Origin: Xanthobacter autotrophicus
GTDB lineage: Bacteria; Pseudomonadota; Alphaproteobacteria; Rhizobiales; Xanthobacteraceae
Reading direction: 5' to 3'
DNA length: 48,586 bases
Assembly (NCBI RefSeq): GCF_030015065.1
Contig: NZ_JAIVFN010000020.1
Location: forward strand, 1-48,586
The notes under the pieces are model-generated. The model was not told the DNA's origin. It searched no databases and worked only from the letters and a program-made list of their open reading frames with translations. Shown in pieces: positions 17,680 to 25,712 of this stretch. How positions within the stretch are numbered: the stretch's first letter is position 1; every line of letters starts with the position of its first letter. The translations under genes were made by a program, and so were the position numbers.

Positions 17680-19222
17680 GGTGCATCCCCATTCGGACGA
17701 TGTTCTCTTCGGAAAGGTCGGCGCGGGACAGTTCGCCGACGATGCGCTTGCCGCGCATGACGTAGGCGCGGTCGCAGACATGGACGATCTCCGCCTGCTC
17801 GGAGGAGATCATCAGCACCGCGGCACCCTCGGCCACGAGCTGGTCGATGAGGGCGAAGATCTCGGACTTGGCACCCACGTCTATGCCGCGCGTGGGCTCG
17901 TCGAAGATGAACAGGCGGGTGCCCGCGGCCAGCCACTTGCCGATCACCACCTTCTGCTGGTTGCCGCCGGAGAGCACGGCAACGCTCTGGTTCGGCGAAG
18001 GGGTGGCGATCCGCATCCGCGCGATCAGCTCCTCGGCGGTGCGGCGGGCACGGCCGGGCGAGAACAGCATGTTGGGGAACAGCCTGGGCAGGCCGGCAAC
18101 GGCGAGGTTCTCGCCCACGGTGCGGATCAGGGCGAGGCCCTCGCTCTTGCGGCTTTCCGGGATGAGGCCGACGCCCGCGACGGCGGCGGCGTCCGGCCCG
18201 CCGGTCTGGCGCCGGCCGAAGATGCGCACCTCGCCGGCCGTCACCTCGTCGGCGCCGAAGATGGCGCGGGCCACCTCGGTGCGGCCCGACCCCACCAGCC
18301 CGCACAGGCCGACGATCTCGCCGGCGCGCACCTTGAGGTCGATGTCGCGGATGCCGTTCCGGGCGCTCATGCCCGTCACCTCCAGCACCACCGCGCCGGG
18401 CTCGGTGGCGAAGCGGCGCGGATAGGTCATGTCCACATTGCGGCCGACCATCATGCGCACCAGCTCGTCGGGCGAGGTCTCGCCGGGCAGGGCGCGGCCC
18501 ACCAGCCTGCCGTCGCGCAGCACGGTGATGCGGTCGCCCAGCGCGAACACCTCCGCCATGCGGTGGGAGATGTAGACGATGGCCACGCCCTTGGCCTGAA
18601 GCTGGCGCATCACCTCGAACAGGCGCTCGGTCTCGCGGTCCGAGAGCGCGGCGGTGGGCTCGTCCATGACCAGGATGCGCGCCTCCTGGGACAGGGCCTT
18701 GGCGATCTCCACCATCTGCTGCTGGGCGACGCCGAGGCTGTGCACCTTGGTGCGCGGGTCCATGTCGAGCCCGACGAGGTCGAGCACGGCCTTCGCCTCG
18801 CGATAGAGGCGGCGGCGATCCACGAGGCCGGGGATCTTCGAGGCGAACTCCCGGCCGAGAAAGATGTTCTGGGCGATGTCCAGATGGGGGACGAGGGAGA
18901 ATTCCTGGAAGATCACCGCGATGCCGAGGCGGCGCGCATCGGCCGGGGAGCGGATCTCCACCCGCTTGCCCTCGTGGACATATTCGCCCTGGTCCGCCTG
19001 GTAGGCCCCGCACAGGATCTTCATGAGCGAGGACTTGCCGGCGCCGTTCTCGCCGAGGAGCATGTGCACCTCGCCGGGCCAGACCGCGAACGACACGTCG
19101 TCCAGCGCCTTCACGCCGGGAAAGCTCTTCGAAATGCCCTTCAGCTCGAGGAGCGGCGCGCCCGAAGCGGGAAAGGGCGCCGCCAGTTCGAGGCGAGGCG
19201 TTCGCTCCATGACCGCCCTCAT
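17672..19222 (-). CDS. Ribose-type ABC transporter ATP-binding protein (two nucleotide-binding domains)
   Basis: This 516-residue protein is a fused double ATPase of the RbsA/MglA type. The first domain has Walker A GENGAGKSS near residue 58, signature LGVAQQQMVEIAKAL near 155 and Walker B ILVMDEPTAALS near 178. The second has the usual degenerate Walker A (GLVGSGRTEV near 302), the signature LSGGNQQKVVIGKWL near 415 and FDEPTRGID near 437. The ATG at 19222 overlaps the stop of the FAD-linked oxidase gene (ATGA); an in-frame ATG at 19210 is an alternative. The overlap ties transporter expression to the upstream catabolic genes. Confidence 0.93.
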   Translation of the reverse strand: MRAVMERTPRLELAAPFPASGAPLLELKGISKSFPGVKALDDVSFAVWPGEVHMLLGENGAGKSSLMKILCGAYQADQGEYVHEGKRVEIRSPADARRLGIAVIFQEFSLVPHLDIAQNIFLGREFASKIPGLVDRRRLYREAKAVLDLVGLDMDPRTKVHSLGVAQQQMVEIAKALSQEARILVMDEPTAALSDRETERLFEVMRQLQAKGVAIVYISHRMAEVFALGDRITVLRDGRLVGRALPGETSPDELVRMMVGRNVDMTYPRRFATEPGAVVLEVTGMSARNGIRDIDLKVRAGEIVGLCGLVGSGRTEVARAIFGADEVTAGEVRIFGRRQTGGPDAAAVAGVGLIPESRKSEGLALIRTVGENLAVAGLPRLFPNMLFSPGRARRTAEELIARMRIATPSPNQSVAVLSGGNQQKVVIGKWLAAGTRLFIFDEPTRGIDVGAKSEIFALIDQLVAEGAAVLMISSEQAEIVHVCDRAYVMRGKRIVGELSRADLSEENIVRMGMHHE

Positions 19223-20718
19223 GGCTGTTCTCCGTCGCTGGATGGGGTGGGCCGGAAGATCTTGCCGGGGTTCATGAGCCCCAGGGGGTCGAGGGCACCC
19301 TTGACGGCGCGCATCACGTCCACCGCCTCGCCCAGCTCCAGGGCGAGGAAGTCCATCTTGCCGAGGCCGATGCCGTGCTCGCCGGTGCAGGTACCGTCGA
19401 GGGCCAGCGCCCGGAGCACCAGCCGATCGTTGAATGCCCTGGCGCGGGCCATTTCCTCGGGGCTCTCCGGATCCAGCAGAACCAGGAGATGGAAGTTGCC
19501 GTCGCCCACATGCCCCACCACCGGGGCGATCAGGCCGGTTTCGGCGATGTCCGCAGCGGTGGCGACGAGGCATTCGGCGAGGCGCGAGATCGGCACGCAC
19601 ACGTCGGTGATCAGAGCCCGCGCGCCGGGCCTCAGCGCGAGGCCGGCATAAAGCGTGTTGTCGCGGGCGTGCCACAGCCGGCTGCGCTCCTCCGTCGTCG
19701 TCGCCCACTGGAAGCCGAGGCCGCCGAATTCCCCGGCGAGCGCCTGCGCGGTCTCCGCCTGCTCGGCGGCATAGGCCCTGGAGCCGTGGAACTCGAAGAA
19801 CAGATGCGGCATCTCCGGCAGGTCGAGCCTGGCATGCAGGTTGATGCCCTGGATCATCACCGCGTCGAGCAGCTCGATGCGCGCCACCGGCACGCCCGAC
19901 TGGATGATCGCGATGGCCGTATCCACCGCCGCCTTGAGGTCCGGGAAGGCACACACGGCCGAGGAGATGGCGTCGGGCTGCGGATGCAGCTTCAGCGTCA
20001 CCTCGGTGATGACGCCGAGGGTTCCTTCGGCGCCCACGAACAGGCGGGTGAGGTCGTAGCCGGCGGCGGACTTGCGCGCCCGCCGCGCGGTGCGGATGAC
20101 GCGCCCGTCGGCGAGCACCACCTCGAGGGCGAGGACATTGTCCTTCATCGTCCCGTAGCGCACCGCCATGGTGCCCGAGGCGCGGGTGGAGGTCATGCCG
20201 CCGATGGAGGCGTCGGCGCCGGGGTCGATGGGGAAGAACAGGCCCGTATCCCGCAGCTGCGCGTTGAGCTGCTTGCGGGTGATGCCGGGCTGGACCCGCA
20301 CGTCCATGTCCTCGGCATTGACGGCGAGCACGCGGTCCATGCGGCCCATGTCGAGGCAGACGCCGCCATGCGGCGCGGCGGTGTTGCCTTCGAGCGAGGT
20401 GCCCGCGCCGAACGGCACCAGGGGCAGGCGCAGGTCCCGGCACAGGGCGACGATGGCGGCCACCTCCTGCGTCGTCTCCGGGAAGACGACCAGATCCGGG
20501 GGCCGGGCGGCATGGTAGGCCTCGCTGCGGCCGTGGTCGGCGCGCACGCCGGCGGCGCCGGTGGCACGCGCGCCGACGATGTCGCAAAGCCGGGCCAGCA
20601 CCCGCTCCATTGGGACTCGATCGACTGGCAGGTCGGCTCCGGGCACTCGGGCGCCGGGCACTTGAACGCTGGGCACCTGATCGATGCTCACGTGGTCGAT
20701 TGCCGTTTGGGCAGACAT
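19219..20718 (-). CDS. FAD-linked oxidase (D-2-hydroxyacid dehydrogenase / GlcD-like)
   Basis: This 499-residue flavoprotein has an FAD-binding domain (PFGAGTSLEGNTAAPHGGVCLD near residues 99-120, key GAGTSLEG; GGMTSTRASGTMAVRYG near 180) and a FAD-oxidase C-terminal domain with HVGDGNFH near 411 and GTCTGEHGIGLGK near 452. These are the marks of the family including glycolate oxidase GlcD, D-lactate dehydrogenase and D-2-hydroxyglutarate dehydrogenase, which oxidise 2-hydroxyacids to 2-oxoacids. Residues 9-40 are an unusual period-five repeat (units ending VP) encoded by 15-base tandem repeats; an internal Met at the MERVLARL segment (around 20609) is an alternative start that would remove it. 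The gene lies between the dioxygenase (76-base gap) and the transporter ATPase (4-base overlap). Confidence 0.88.
   Translation of the reverse strand: MSAQTAIDHVSIDQVPSVQVPGARVPGADLPVDRVPMERVLARLCDIVGARATGAAGVRADHGRSEAYHAARPPDLVVFPETTQEVAAIVALCRDLRLPLVPFGAGTSLEGNTAAPHGGVCLDMGRMDRVLAVNAEDMDVRVQPGITRKQLNAQLRDTGLFFPIDPGADASIGGMTSTRASGTMAVRYGTMKDNVLALEVVLADGRVIRTARRARKSAAGYDLTRLFVGAEGTLGVITEVTLKLHPQPDAISSAVCAFPDLKAAVDTAIAIIQSGVPVARIELLDAVMIQGINLHARLDLPEMPHLFFEFHGSRAYAAEQAETAQALAGEFGGLGFQWATTTEERSRLWHARDNTLYAGLALRPGARALITDVCVPISRLAECLVATAADIAETGLIAPVVGHVGDGNFHLLVLLDPESPEEMARARAFNDRLVLRALALDGTCTGEHGIGLGKMDFLALELGEAVDVMRAVKGALDPLGLMNPGKIFRPTPSSDGEQP
20611..20700. repeat. 15-base tandem repeat at the 5' end of the FAD oxidase gene
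   Basis: Six consecutive 15-base units cover 20611-20700. The middle three (20641-20655, 20656-20670, 20671-20685) begin GGGCACTCGGG, GGGCACTTGAA and GGGCACCTGAT. On the coding (minus) strand they translate to pentapeptides such as IDQVP, SVQVP, GARVP, GADLP and VDRVP. Confidence 0.75.
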
Positions 20719-20794
20719 GGTTTCCTCCCTCCGCGATCGGCCCGTTTGCCGGGCTCTCCGCGTGCGGTGACCTTGGCGACGTACTCGGTCCGGT

Positions 20795-21694
20795 TCAGGC
20801 CGCCCGCGAAGCCGTTTCCGAAACGGGGCTGAGGCGGAAGTCGTAGTTCAGGTGGCACCAGTCGCGGTCCACGGTCCGTCCGTCCGGCGCGGCGCCGGCG
20901 GGGTGCTCCACGAAGTCGCGAATGAGGGATTCCTTCACGCCGAAGACGGCGTCGGAATCGAGGTATGCGTCGCCGGCGGCGAAGACGTGGGTGACCAGGC
21001 GCTCGAAGCCCGGCGCCTCGATCATGAAGTGCACGTGGGCCGGTCGCCAGGGATGGCGTCCCTGCGCCTCCAGCATCCTGCCCACCGGCCCGTCATGGGG
21101 GATCGGATAGGCGGCAGGCTTGATGGACCAGAAGTGGAAGCGCCCCGCAGCATCGGTGCGCAGGCGCGCCCGCGCCACGAGACCGGCATGGCGGCCGGGC
21201 TGGTCGCCCGGATGCTGGACATCGTAATAGCCGTCCTCGTCGGAGTGCCACACATCCACGATGGCGTCGGCGAGCGGCGTGCCATCCGGCCGGCTCACCG
21301 AGCCCGACACGAACATGGGCTGGCCCGACAGCGCGCCGGAGATCCGGCCGCCGCACGGCACCTCCGGCGGTCCTTCCACATAGAAGGGTCCGAGCACGGT
21401 GCTCTCGGTGACCTCGCGCTGATGGTCATGGGTGATGGCGTCCACCAGCATGGAGACGCCGAGCGTGTCCGACAGCAGGATGAACTCCTGCCGGGTATCC
21501 GAGCACATGTGCCCGGTGTCGGTGAGGAAGGCGATGCCCCGCGCCCATTCCTCCTGGGTGGGGCGCACCTCGCGGATGAAATCATGGAGGTGGCGCACCA
21601 GCGCCGCGCTGATGTCCCGGACGCGCGGGTCGGGCGCGTTGGCGATCCGCTCGAGAACGGCCTCGGTGATGGTGAACTGGTCGAAGTTTCTCAT
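20795..21694 (-). CDS. Intradiol ring-cleavage dioxygenase (hydroxyquinol 1,2-dioxygenase-like)
   Basis: This non-haem Fe(III) enzyme cleaves a catechol-type ring between its adjacent hydroxyls. The 299-residue protein has an N-terminal helical dimerisation domain (residues 1-100) and the beta-sandwich catalytic domain. The expected iron ligands are visible: Tyr157 in GYYDVQ, Tyr196 in KPAAYPIP, His220 and His222 in RPAHVHF. The dimeric type with LGPFYVEG near residue 101 includes catechol and hydroxyquinol 1,2-dioxygenases; hydroxyquinol is favoured by the adjacent maleylacetate reductase, which acts on that product. GGGAGG precedes the ATG at 21694. The start overlaps the stop of the dehydrogenase gene (ATGA). 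Confidence 0.92.
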   Translation of the reverse strand: MRNFDQFTITEAVLERIANAPDPRVRDISAALVRHLHDFIREVRPTQEEWARGIAFLTDTGHMCSDTRQEFILLSDTLGVSMLVDAITHDHQREVTESTVLGPFYVEGPPEVPCGGRISGALSGQPMFVSGSVSRPDGTPLADAIVDVWHSDEDGYYDVQHPGDQPGRHAGLVARARLRTDAAGRFHFWSIKPAAYPIPHDGPVGRMLEAQGRHPWRPAHVHFMIEAPGFERLVTHVFAAGDAYLDSDAVFGVKESLIRDFVEHPAGAAPDGRTVDRDWCHLNYDFRLSPVSETASRAA

Positions 21695-22608
21695 GCGAGC
21701 CTCCCTTCGTTCTTGTCGAGATCCGGCTCGCCGAGCCCGGCGAGCCATTCGGCGAGGCGCACCGTGGAGATGAAGTCGGCCTCGCCTTCGCCGCGCCCGA
21801 TGAGGGCGCCGTAGATCTCCCGCGTGAGCGTGGCGAGGGGCATCGCCATCTCGGTGGCGTGGCCGGCATCGACGATGAGGTCGAGGTCCTTGGCCATCTG
21901 CCGGCAGGAGAAGGTGGAGATGAAATCGCGCGTGGACAGGCTCGCCGCCTTGTAGTGGACCATGGGCGAGCCAACCGCGCTGTCCCTCAGCACGTCGAGG
22001 ATGTCGGCCCAGCGCAGATTTCCCTTGCGGGCCAGCACGATGCTCTCGCCCATCATGGCGGCCGAGACCGCGATCATGAGATTGACGGCGAGCTTGGCGT
22101 AGCGCGCCTCCTCCTGCGTCCCGAGATATTTCTGGGCGCGGGTGAAATCCTGTGCCACCGGCAGCACCGCGTCGAAGGCGGCGCGCGGGCCGGAGACGAA
22201 GCAGGTGAGGTTGCCGGTATGGGCGATGGCCGCATTGCCCGAGACCGGGGCCCTCAGATAGGCGATGCCGCGCTGGCGGGCAGCCTCGGCCACCTGCGCC
22301 GAGATGCCGGGGCTGACGGTGGAGGTTTCCACCAGGATGGCGCCCTGCCGCATGGCCGACAGCAGCGGCCCGTCGAGGGCGGCCGCCCGCAGCGCCCTGT
22401 CGTCGGGCAGCGAGGTGAAGACGATGTCGCGACCGGCCGCGTCGGCAAGCGTCGCCGCCGGGGTCACGCCACCACCGGCGGCCGAAGCGATGCGTTCCTG
22501 GTCGCGATCATAGCCGGCGATGTCGCGTCCGGCCGCCGCGATGCGTGTGGAGATGGGAAGCCCCATCTTGCCGAGCCCGATCCATCCGAGGGTCTGCGTT
22601 GCGGTCAT
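21691..22608 (-). CDS. NAD(P)-dependent beta-hydroxyacid dehydrogenase (3-hydroxyisobutyrate dehydrogenase-like)
   Basis: This 305-residue protein belongs to the beta-hydroxyacid dehydrogenase family. LGWIGLGKMGLPISTRIAAAG at residues 6-26 (key GLGKMG) is the Rossmann nucleotide-binding motif; ETSTVSPGISAQVAE near 95 and APVSGNAAIAHTGNLTCFVSG near 120 are the substrate-binding motifs; YAKLAVNLM near 168 carries the catalytic Lys. A C-terminal helical domain completes the fold. The family includes 3-hydroxyisobutyrate, tartronate semialdehyde and 6-phosphogluconate-like enzymes, so the substrate cannot be fixed. ATG at 22608 was chosen over 22713 because the latter adds 35 low-complexity residues. 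It lies 13 bases after the amidohydrolase gene. Confidence 0.9.
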   Translation of the reverse strand: MTATQTLGWIGLGKMGLPISTRIAAAGRDIAGYDRDQERIASAAGGGVTPAATLADAAGRDIVFTSLPDDRALRAAALDGPLLSAMRQGAILVETSTVSPGISAQVAEAARQRGIAYLRAPVSGNAAIAHTGNLTCFVSGPRAAFDAVLPVAQDFTRAQKYLGTQEEARYAKLAVNLMIAVSAAMMGESIVLARKGNLRWADILDVLRDSAVGSPMVHYKAASLSTRDFISTFSCRQMAKDLDLIVDAGHATEMAMPLATLTREIYGALIGRGEGEADFISTVRLAEWLAGLGEPDLDKNEGRLA

Positions 22609-22621
22609 GTCGTCGTCTCCC

Positions 22622-24031
22622 TCACGCCGCCGACCTGGTGAGGCCGAGTTCCTCCACGATGCGCGCACCCGAGCGGGCGAGCGCGGCAAGCTGGCCGTCG
22701 AGCCCGGGTGCATCGAGCTTTCCGTCTTTCTTGGCGAAGCGTCCGGCGATCATCACCGCCTCCACATCGCCCCGGCCGGCCTGCATCACCACGGTGGCGA
22801 CCGGGTCGTGCACCGGCTGGAGATGCAGCGCCCGCGCGTCGATCACCGCGATGTCGGCCTGCTTGCCGGGGGCGAGCGAACCGATGCGGTCATCGAGCCC
22901 CAGCATCCGCGCGCCCTCGATGGTGATCCACGACAAGGCCTGCCGCACCCGGACCGTGGAGGTGGACGGAATGGCGCCGGTCTCGCGCCGGCTCTGCGCA
23001 TTGTCGAGGGCGCGCTGCATGCCGAGCGCGATGCGCGCGACGCCCATCATGTCCCCCGCGAGCACGGATTCCAGATCGACGCCGAGGGAGGGCGCCGCCC
23101 CCCGCTGCAGCAGGCGGCCGGTGACGGGGAAGCCGTGGCCCTGGGTCATCTCGTTCTCGGGCGTCACCGAGAAGGACACGCCGAGATCGACGAGACGCTC
23201 GAACAGCGCGTCGCCCAGATCATTGCCGTGCACCACGTTGATACCCGGGCCGACGAGAGCCTCCGCGATGAGTGTCTCCCATCCGCCCGGCGTCTTCGCC
23301 ACGCCCCCGCCCTGGTGCATGGAGGCGACGAGGCCGAACTCGCGCGCCAGCCGGAAGTCGGCCCGCGCCACCTCCAGCGTGGAATAATGCGGGCCGAGGA
23401 TGGCGAGGCCGAGGGTCATCAGCCCATCCGCGCCACCAAAGCGGCCGCGCCGCAGGCGCTCCACCTCCGCGCGGGGATGCGGCACCTCGGAAAAATGCGG
23501 CTCGCCGGGCTTGGGGTCCGGCTTGGGCGAGCCGTGGAAGAAGGCGGCGCGGATGCCGCTTTCCGCCAGCGCATCCACCGCCGCGTCGGTGTGGGCGGGG
23601 GTGGGATTGTTGTGGCACCAGTCCACGAGGGTGGTGGTGCCGGCATCGATCTGGCCGAGCGCGCCGACGAGGGTCGCGATGTGGATGTCCTCGGGCCGGA
23701 AGCGGGTGGCGAGGCCCGCATGGACCCAGCGGAAATATTCCAGCAGCGTCCAGTCGGCCGCGAGGCTCCGCAGGCCCGTTTGCCAGGTGTGCATGTGGGC
23801 ATTGACGAAGCCCGGCACACAGATGCGACCGGTGCCGTCCACCACCGCCGCGTCGGCCGCTTCGATGCGCGGGGCGATGGCGGCGATGCGCTCGCCCTCC
23901 ACCAGGATGTCCCCCGCCGGCAGGTCGCCGACGACGGGATCCATGGAGAGGATGGTCGCCCCCGAGATGAGGATGCGCCGGGCAGGAATGCTCTGGGCAG
24001 GAGTGCTCTGGCAACGAGTGCGCTGGACCAT
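22622..24031 (-). CDS. Amidohydrolase of the ATZ/TRZ (deaminase/chlorohydrolase) family
   Basis: This 469-residue protein is a metal-dependent amidohydrolase. An N-terminal beta-sandwich (residues 20-72) precedes the TIM barrel, whose first metal ligands are His79 and His81 in NAHMHTW. Further ligands are His in MHQGG near residue 253, His in VHGND near 279 and Asp in GVDLES near 327; SLAPGKQADIAVID near 395 is the returning beta-sandwich. These proteins remove amino, chloro or alkoxy groups from N-heterocycles, purines and pyrimidines, or open cyclic amides. The start at 24031 lies three bases after the maleylacetate reductase stop (24035), on the same transcript. The N-terminus carries three 15-base tandem units (23980-24024). 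The true substrate is unknown. Confidence 0.9.
   Translation of the reverse strand: MVQRTRCQSTPAQSIPARRILISGATILSMDPVVGDLPAGDILVEGERIAAIAPRIEAADAAVVDGTGRICVPGFVNAHMHTWQTGLRSLAADWTLLEYFRWVHAGLATRFRPEDIHIATLVGALGQIDAGTTTLVDWCHNNPTPAHTDAAVDALAESGIRAAFFHGSPKPDPKPGEPHFSEVPHPRAEVERLRRGRFGGADGLMTLGLAILGPHYSTLEVARADFRLAREFGLVASMHQGGGVAKTPGGWETLIAEALVGPGINVVHGNDLGDALFERLVDLGVSFSVTPENEMTQGHGFPVTGRLLQRGAAPSLGVDLESVLAGDMMGVARIALGMQRALDNAQSRRETGAIPSTSTVRVRQALSWITIEGARMLGLDDRIGSLAPGKQADIAVIDARALHLQPVHDPVATVVMQAGRGDVEAVMIAGRFAKKDGKLDAPGLDGQLAALARSGARIVEELGLTRSAA
23980..24024. repeat. 15-base tandem repeat at the 5' end of the amidohydrolase gene
   Basis: GGGCAGGAATGCTCT (23980-23994), GGGCAGGAGTGCTCT (23995-24009) and GGCAACGAGTGCGCT (24010-24024) are tandem units of 15 bases. 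The coding strand gives a five-residue period, STPAQ followed by SIPAR. Confidence 0.7.
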
Positions 24032-24034
24032 GGC

Positions 24035-25123
24035 TCAGGCCGCCTCCTCTGCGGAAACGCGCGCGCCCGGCCGCTCCCCGGCATAGGCGCGGGCGATCAG
24101 GTCGCGCACGCCGTCGCGGGTGACCGGGCGGGGGTTCCAGTAGGGATTTTCGGCCGCGAGGTCGGCCGCGGTCTCGATGCCCTCGGCGGGCATGCCGATG
24201 TCCTTCAGGGCGCGCGGCACGCCGAGGACACGGACCAGGTCGAACAGGCCCTGCGCCGCGTCGGGCGCGCCGATGGCGCGGGTGATGGCCGCCATGGCCT
24301 CGGGCGCCGCCGGGGCATTGTAGGCCACCGCATGGGGCAGCACGATGGTGTGCGTTTCAGCGTGGGGCAGGTCGAAGGTGCCGCCCAGGGTGTGGCAGAG
24401 CTTGTGGTGGAGCGCCATGCCCACCGCGCCGAGGCAGCAGCCGGCGAGCCATGCGCCATGGAGCGCCATGCCGCGGGCCTCCATGTTGTCCGGCTCGTGG
24501 ACCAGGATCGGCAGCGCCGAGGACAGGGTGCGGATGGCGTCTTGCGCCATCAGCGAGATGACCGGGTTGCGGTCCTTCGCATAGAGCGCCTCCACCGCAT
24601 GGGCGATGGCGTTGACGCCGGAGGTGGCCGACAGCGCCGGCGGCAGGCCCACCGTGAGGTCCACGTCGTAGATGACCGCCTCGGGCAGCACGTCGAGGGA
24701 GCGGATGGTGGTCTTTCGCCCGTCCCTGGTCTCGCCGAGGATCGGCGTCATCTCCGAGCCGGCATAGGTGGTGGGGATGCACAGCTGCCGGACCCCCGTG
24801 CGAAGCGCCAGCGCCTTGCCGAGGCCGGTGGTGGAACCGCCGCCGAGCGACACCACGCAGTCCGCGCCGGCCGCGTGCAGCGCCAGGATGGCCTCCTGCG
24901 TCACCGCGACCGGCGTGTGCATGGTGGCGCCGGAGAAGAGCCCGGCGAAGGCCGGGCCCAGGAGGCTGCCGAGCCGTTCCCCCTCCCCCGCCTGCTGCGG
25001 CGTGGTGAGGACGAGGGCGCGCGATGCGCCCAGCCGGGCCACTTCCGCACCGGCCTCGGCGATGGTGCCGCGGCCGAAGCGCACGCGGATCGGCAGGGCC
25101 TCATATGTGAAGGTCTCGATCAT
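24035..25123 (-). CDS. Maleylacetate reductase (iron-containing alcohol dehydrogenase family)
   Basis: The enzyme reduces maleylacetate with NAD(P)H to 3-oxoadipate, the step after hydroxyquinol ring cleavage. This 362-residue protein has the family pattern: nucleotide-binding VSLGGGSTTGLGKALAL near residues 92-108, IPTTYAGSEMTPI near 118-130, metal-binding His in NAIAHAVEALYA near 175-186 and HHKLCHTLGGTFDLPHAETH near 235-254 (key HHKLCH and LPHAETH). The ATG at 25123 follows a weak purine stretch (GGGACGAG). The upstream frame extends to 25576, overlapping the Dabb gene in another frame, and is not used. The adjacent intradiol dioxygenase supports the assignment. Confidence 0.92.
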   Translation of the reverse strand: MIETFTYEALPIRVRFGRGTIAEAGAEVARLGASRALVLTTPQQAGEGERLGSLLGPAFAGLFSGATMHTPVAVTQEAILALHAAGADCVVSLGGGSTTGLGKALALRTGVRQLCIPTTYAGSEMTPILGETRDGRKTTIRSLDVLPEAVIYDVDLTVGLPPALSATSGVNAIAHAVEALYAKDRNPVISLMAQDAIRTLSSALPILVHEPDNMEARGMALHGAWLAGCCLGAVGMALHHKLCHTLGGTFDLPHAETHTIVLPHAVAYNAPAAPEAMAAITRAIGAPDAAQGLFDLVRVLGVPRALKDIGMPAEGIETAADLAAENPYWNPRPVTRDGVRDLIARAYAGERPGARVSAEEAA

Positions 25124-25212
25124 GGGCTCGTCCCGTCTGGAGCGTCTTTCGGCGACGCGGCTCGTCCCGCGCCTCGGCTTGCCCGCTCGGCTGAAACTCT
25201 CGGTCCCGCGGA

Positions 25213-25605
25213 TCACTCTCCCGCGAGGACGCCGGCACGCGGCGCGCCGGCCCCGCTGAAATGCTCGGGGGCGGCCTCGGCCGCGCCTGCAGCGCAAGGC
25301 GCGACATAATCCACCTGGAACCGCGCGATCCGCAGGTCGGACAGTTCGCGCCGCACGCGCAGATGCTCGGGATGGTTGGCGTAGGCCTCGAGGTCGGCGC
25401 GGTTGGCGAACTCGGAGACGAGGACCACGTCGCAGGCATAGTCCACGTCGCTGACGTCCAGCCCGATCTCGATGTGGTTCAGGCCCTCGATGCGGCCCTT
25501 CAGGCCCTCGAACGCCGCCTTCACCTTCAGCCTGGCCGTGGCGCGCTCCTCGGGCGTGTCGCCGCGCACGCGCCACATCACGATATGGCGGATCGGGCCC
25601 ATCAT
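25213..25605 (-). CDS. Dabb (dimeric alpha-beta barrel, stress-responsive A/B barrel) protein
   Basis: This 130-residue protein begins IRHIVMWRVRGDTPEERA and continues LNHIEIGLDVSDVDYACDVVLVSEFANRADLEAYANHPEH near residues 42-82 (landmark VLVSEF and YANHPEH), the signature of the Dabb/stress-responsive A-B barrel family. Such proteins form dimeric ferredoxin-like barrels and include ring-closing and ring-modifying enzymes as well as proteins of unknown role. The C-terminal 35 residues are Ala/Gly-rich and probably disordered. Two adjacent ATGs (25605 and 25602) can serve; GAGG lies upstream. It is the first gene of the catabolic operon, facing the LysR gene across 107 bases. Confidence 0.85.
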   Translation of the reverse strand: MMGPIRHIVMWRVRGDTPEERATARLKVKAAFEGLKGRIEGLNHIEIGLDVSDVDYACDVVLVSEFANRADLEAYANHPEHLRVRRELSDLRIARFQVDYVAPCAAGAAEAAPEHFSGAGAPRAGVLAGE

Positions 25606-25712
25606 TGGCGTTTCCTCGACCTGTTTGGTCTTTCGTTGGGGGTCAGTTTTGACTTGCGCTATGCGGAAATAAACTCGAATTTTCGGAACGGTCTTTTACG
25701 CGGAACGGAAAG
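25606..25712. promoter_or_regulatory. Divergent LysR/operon regulatory region
   Basis: This 107-base interval lies between the catabolic operon and its divergent LysR gene and is AT-richer than the surroundings (around 25641-25700). It contains two direct copies of CGGAACGG (25684-25691 and 25701-25708) and a GAAAT...ATTTTC inverted pair near 25666-25684. LysR proteins commonly bind such divergent promoters at T-N11-A type sites. The operator assignment is inference. Confidence 0.5.
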
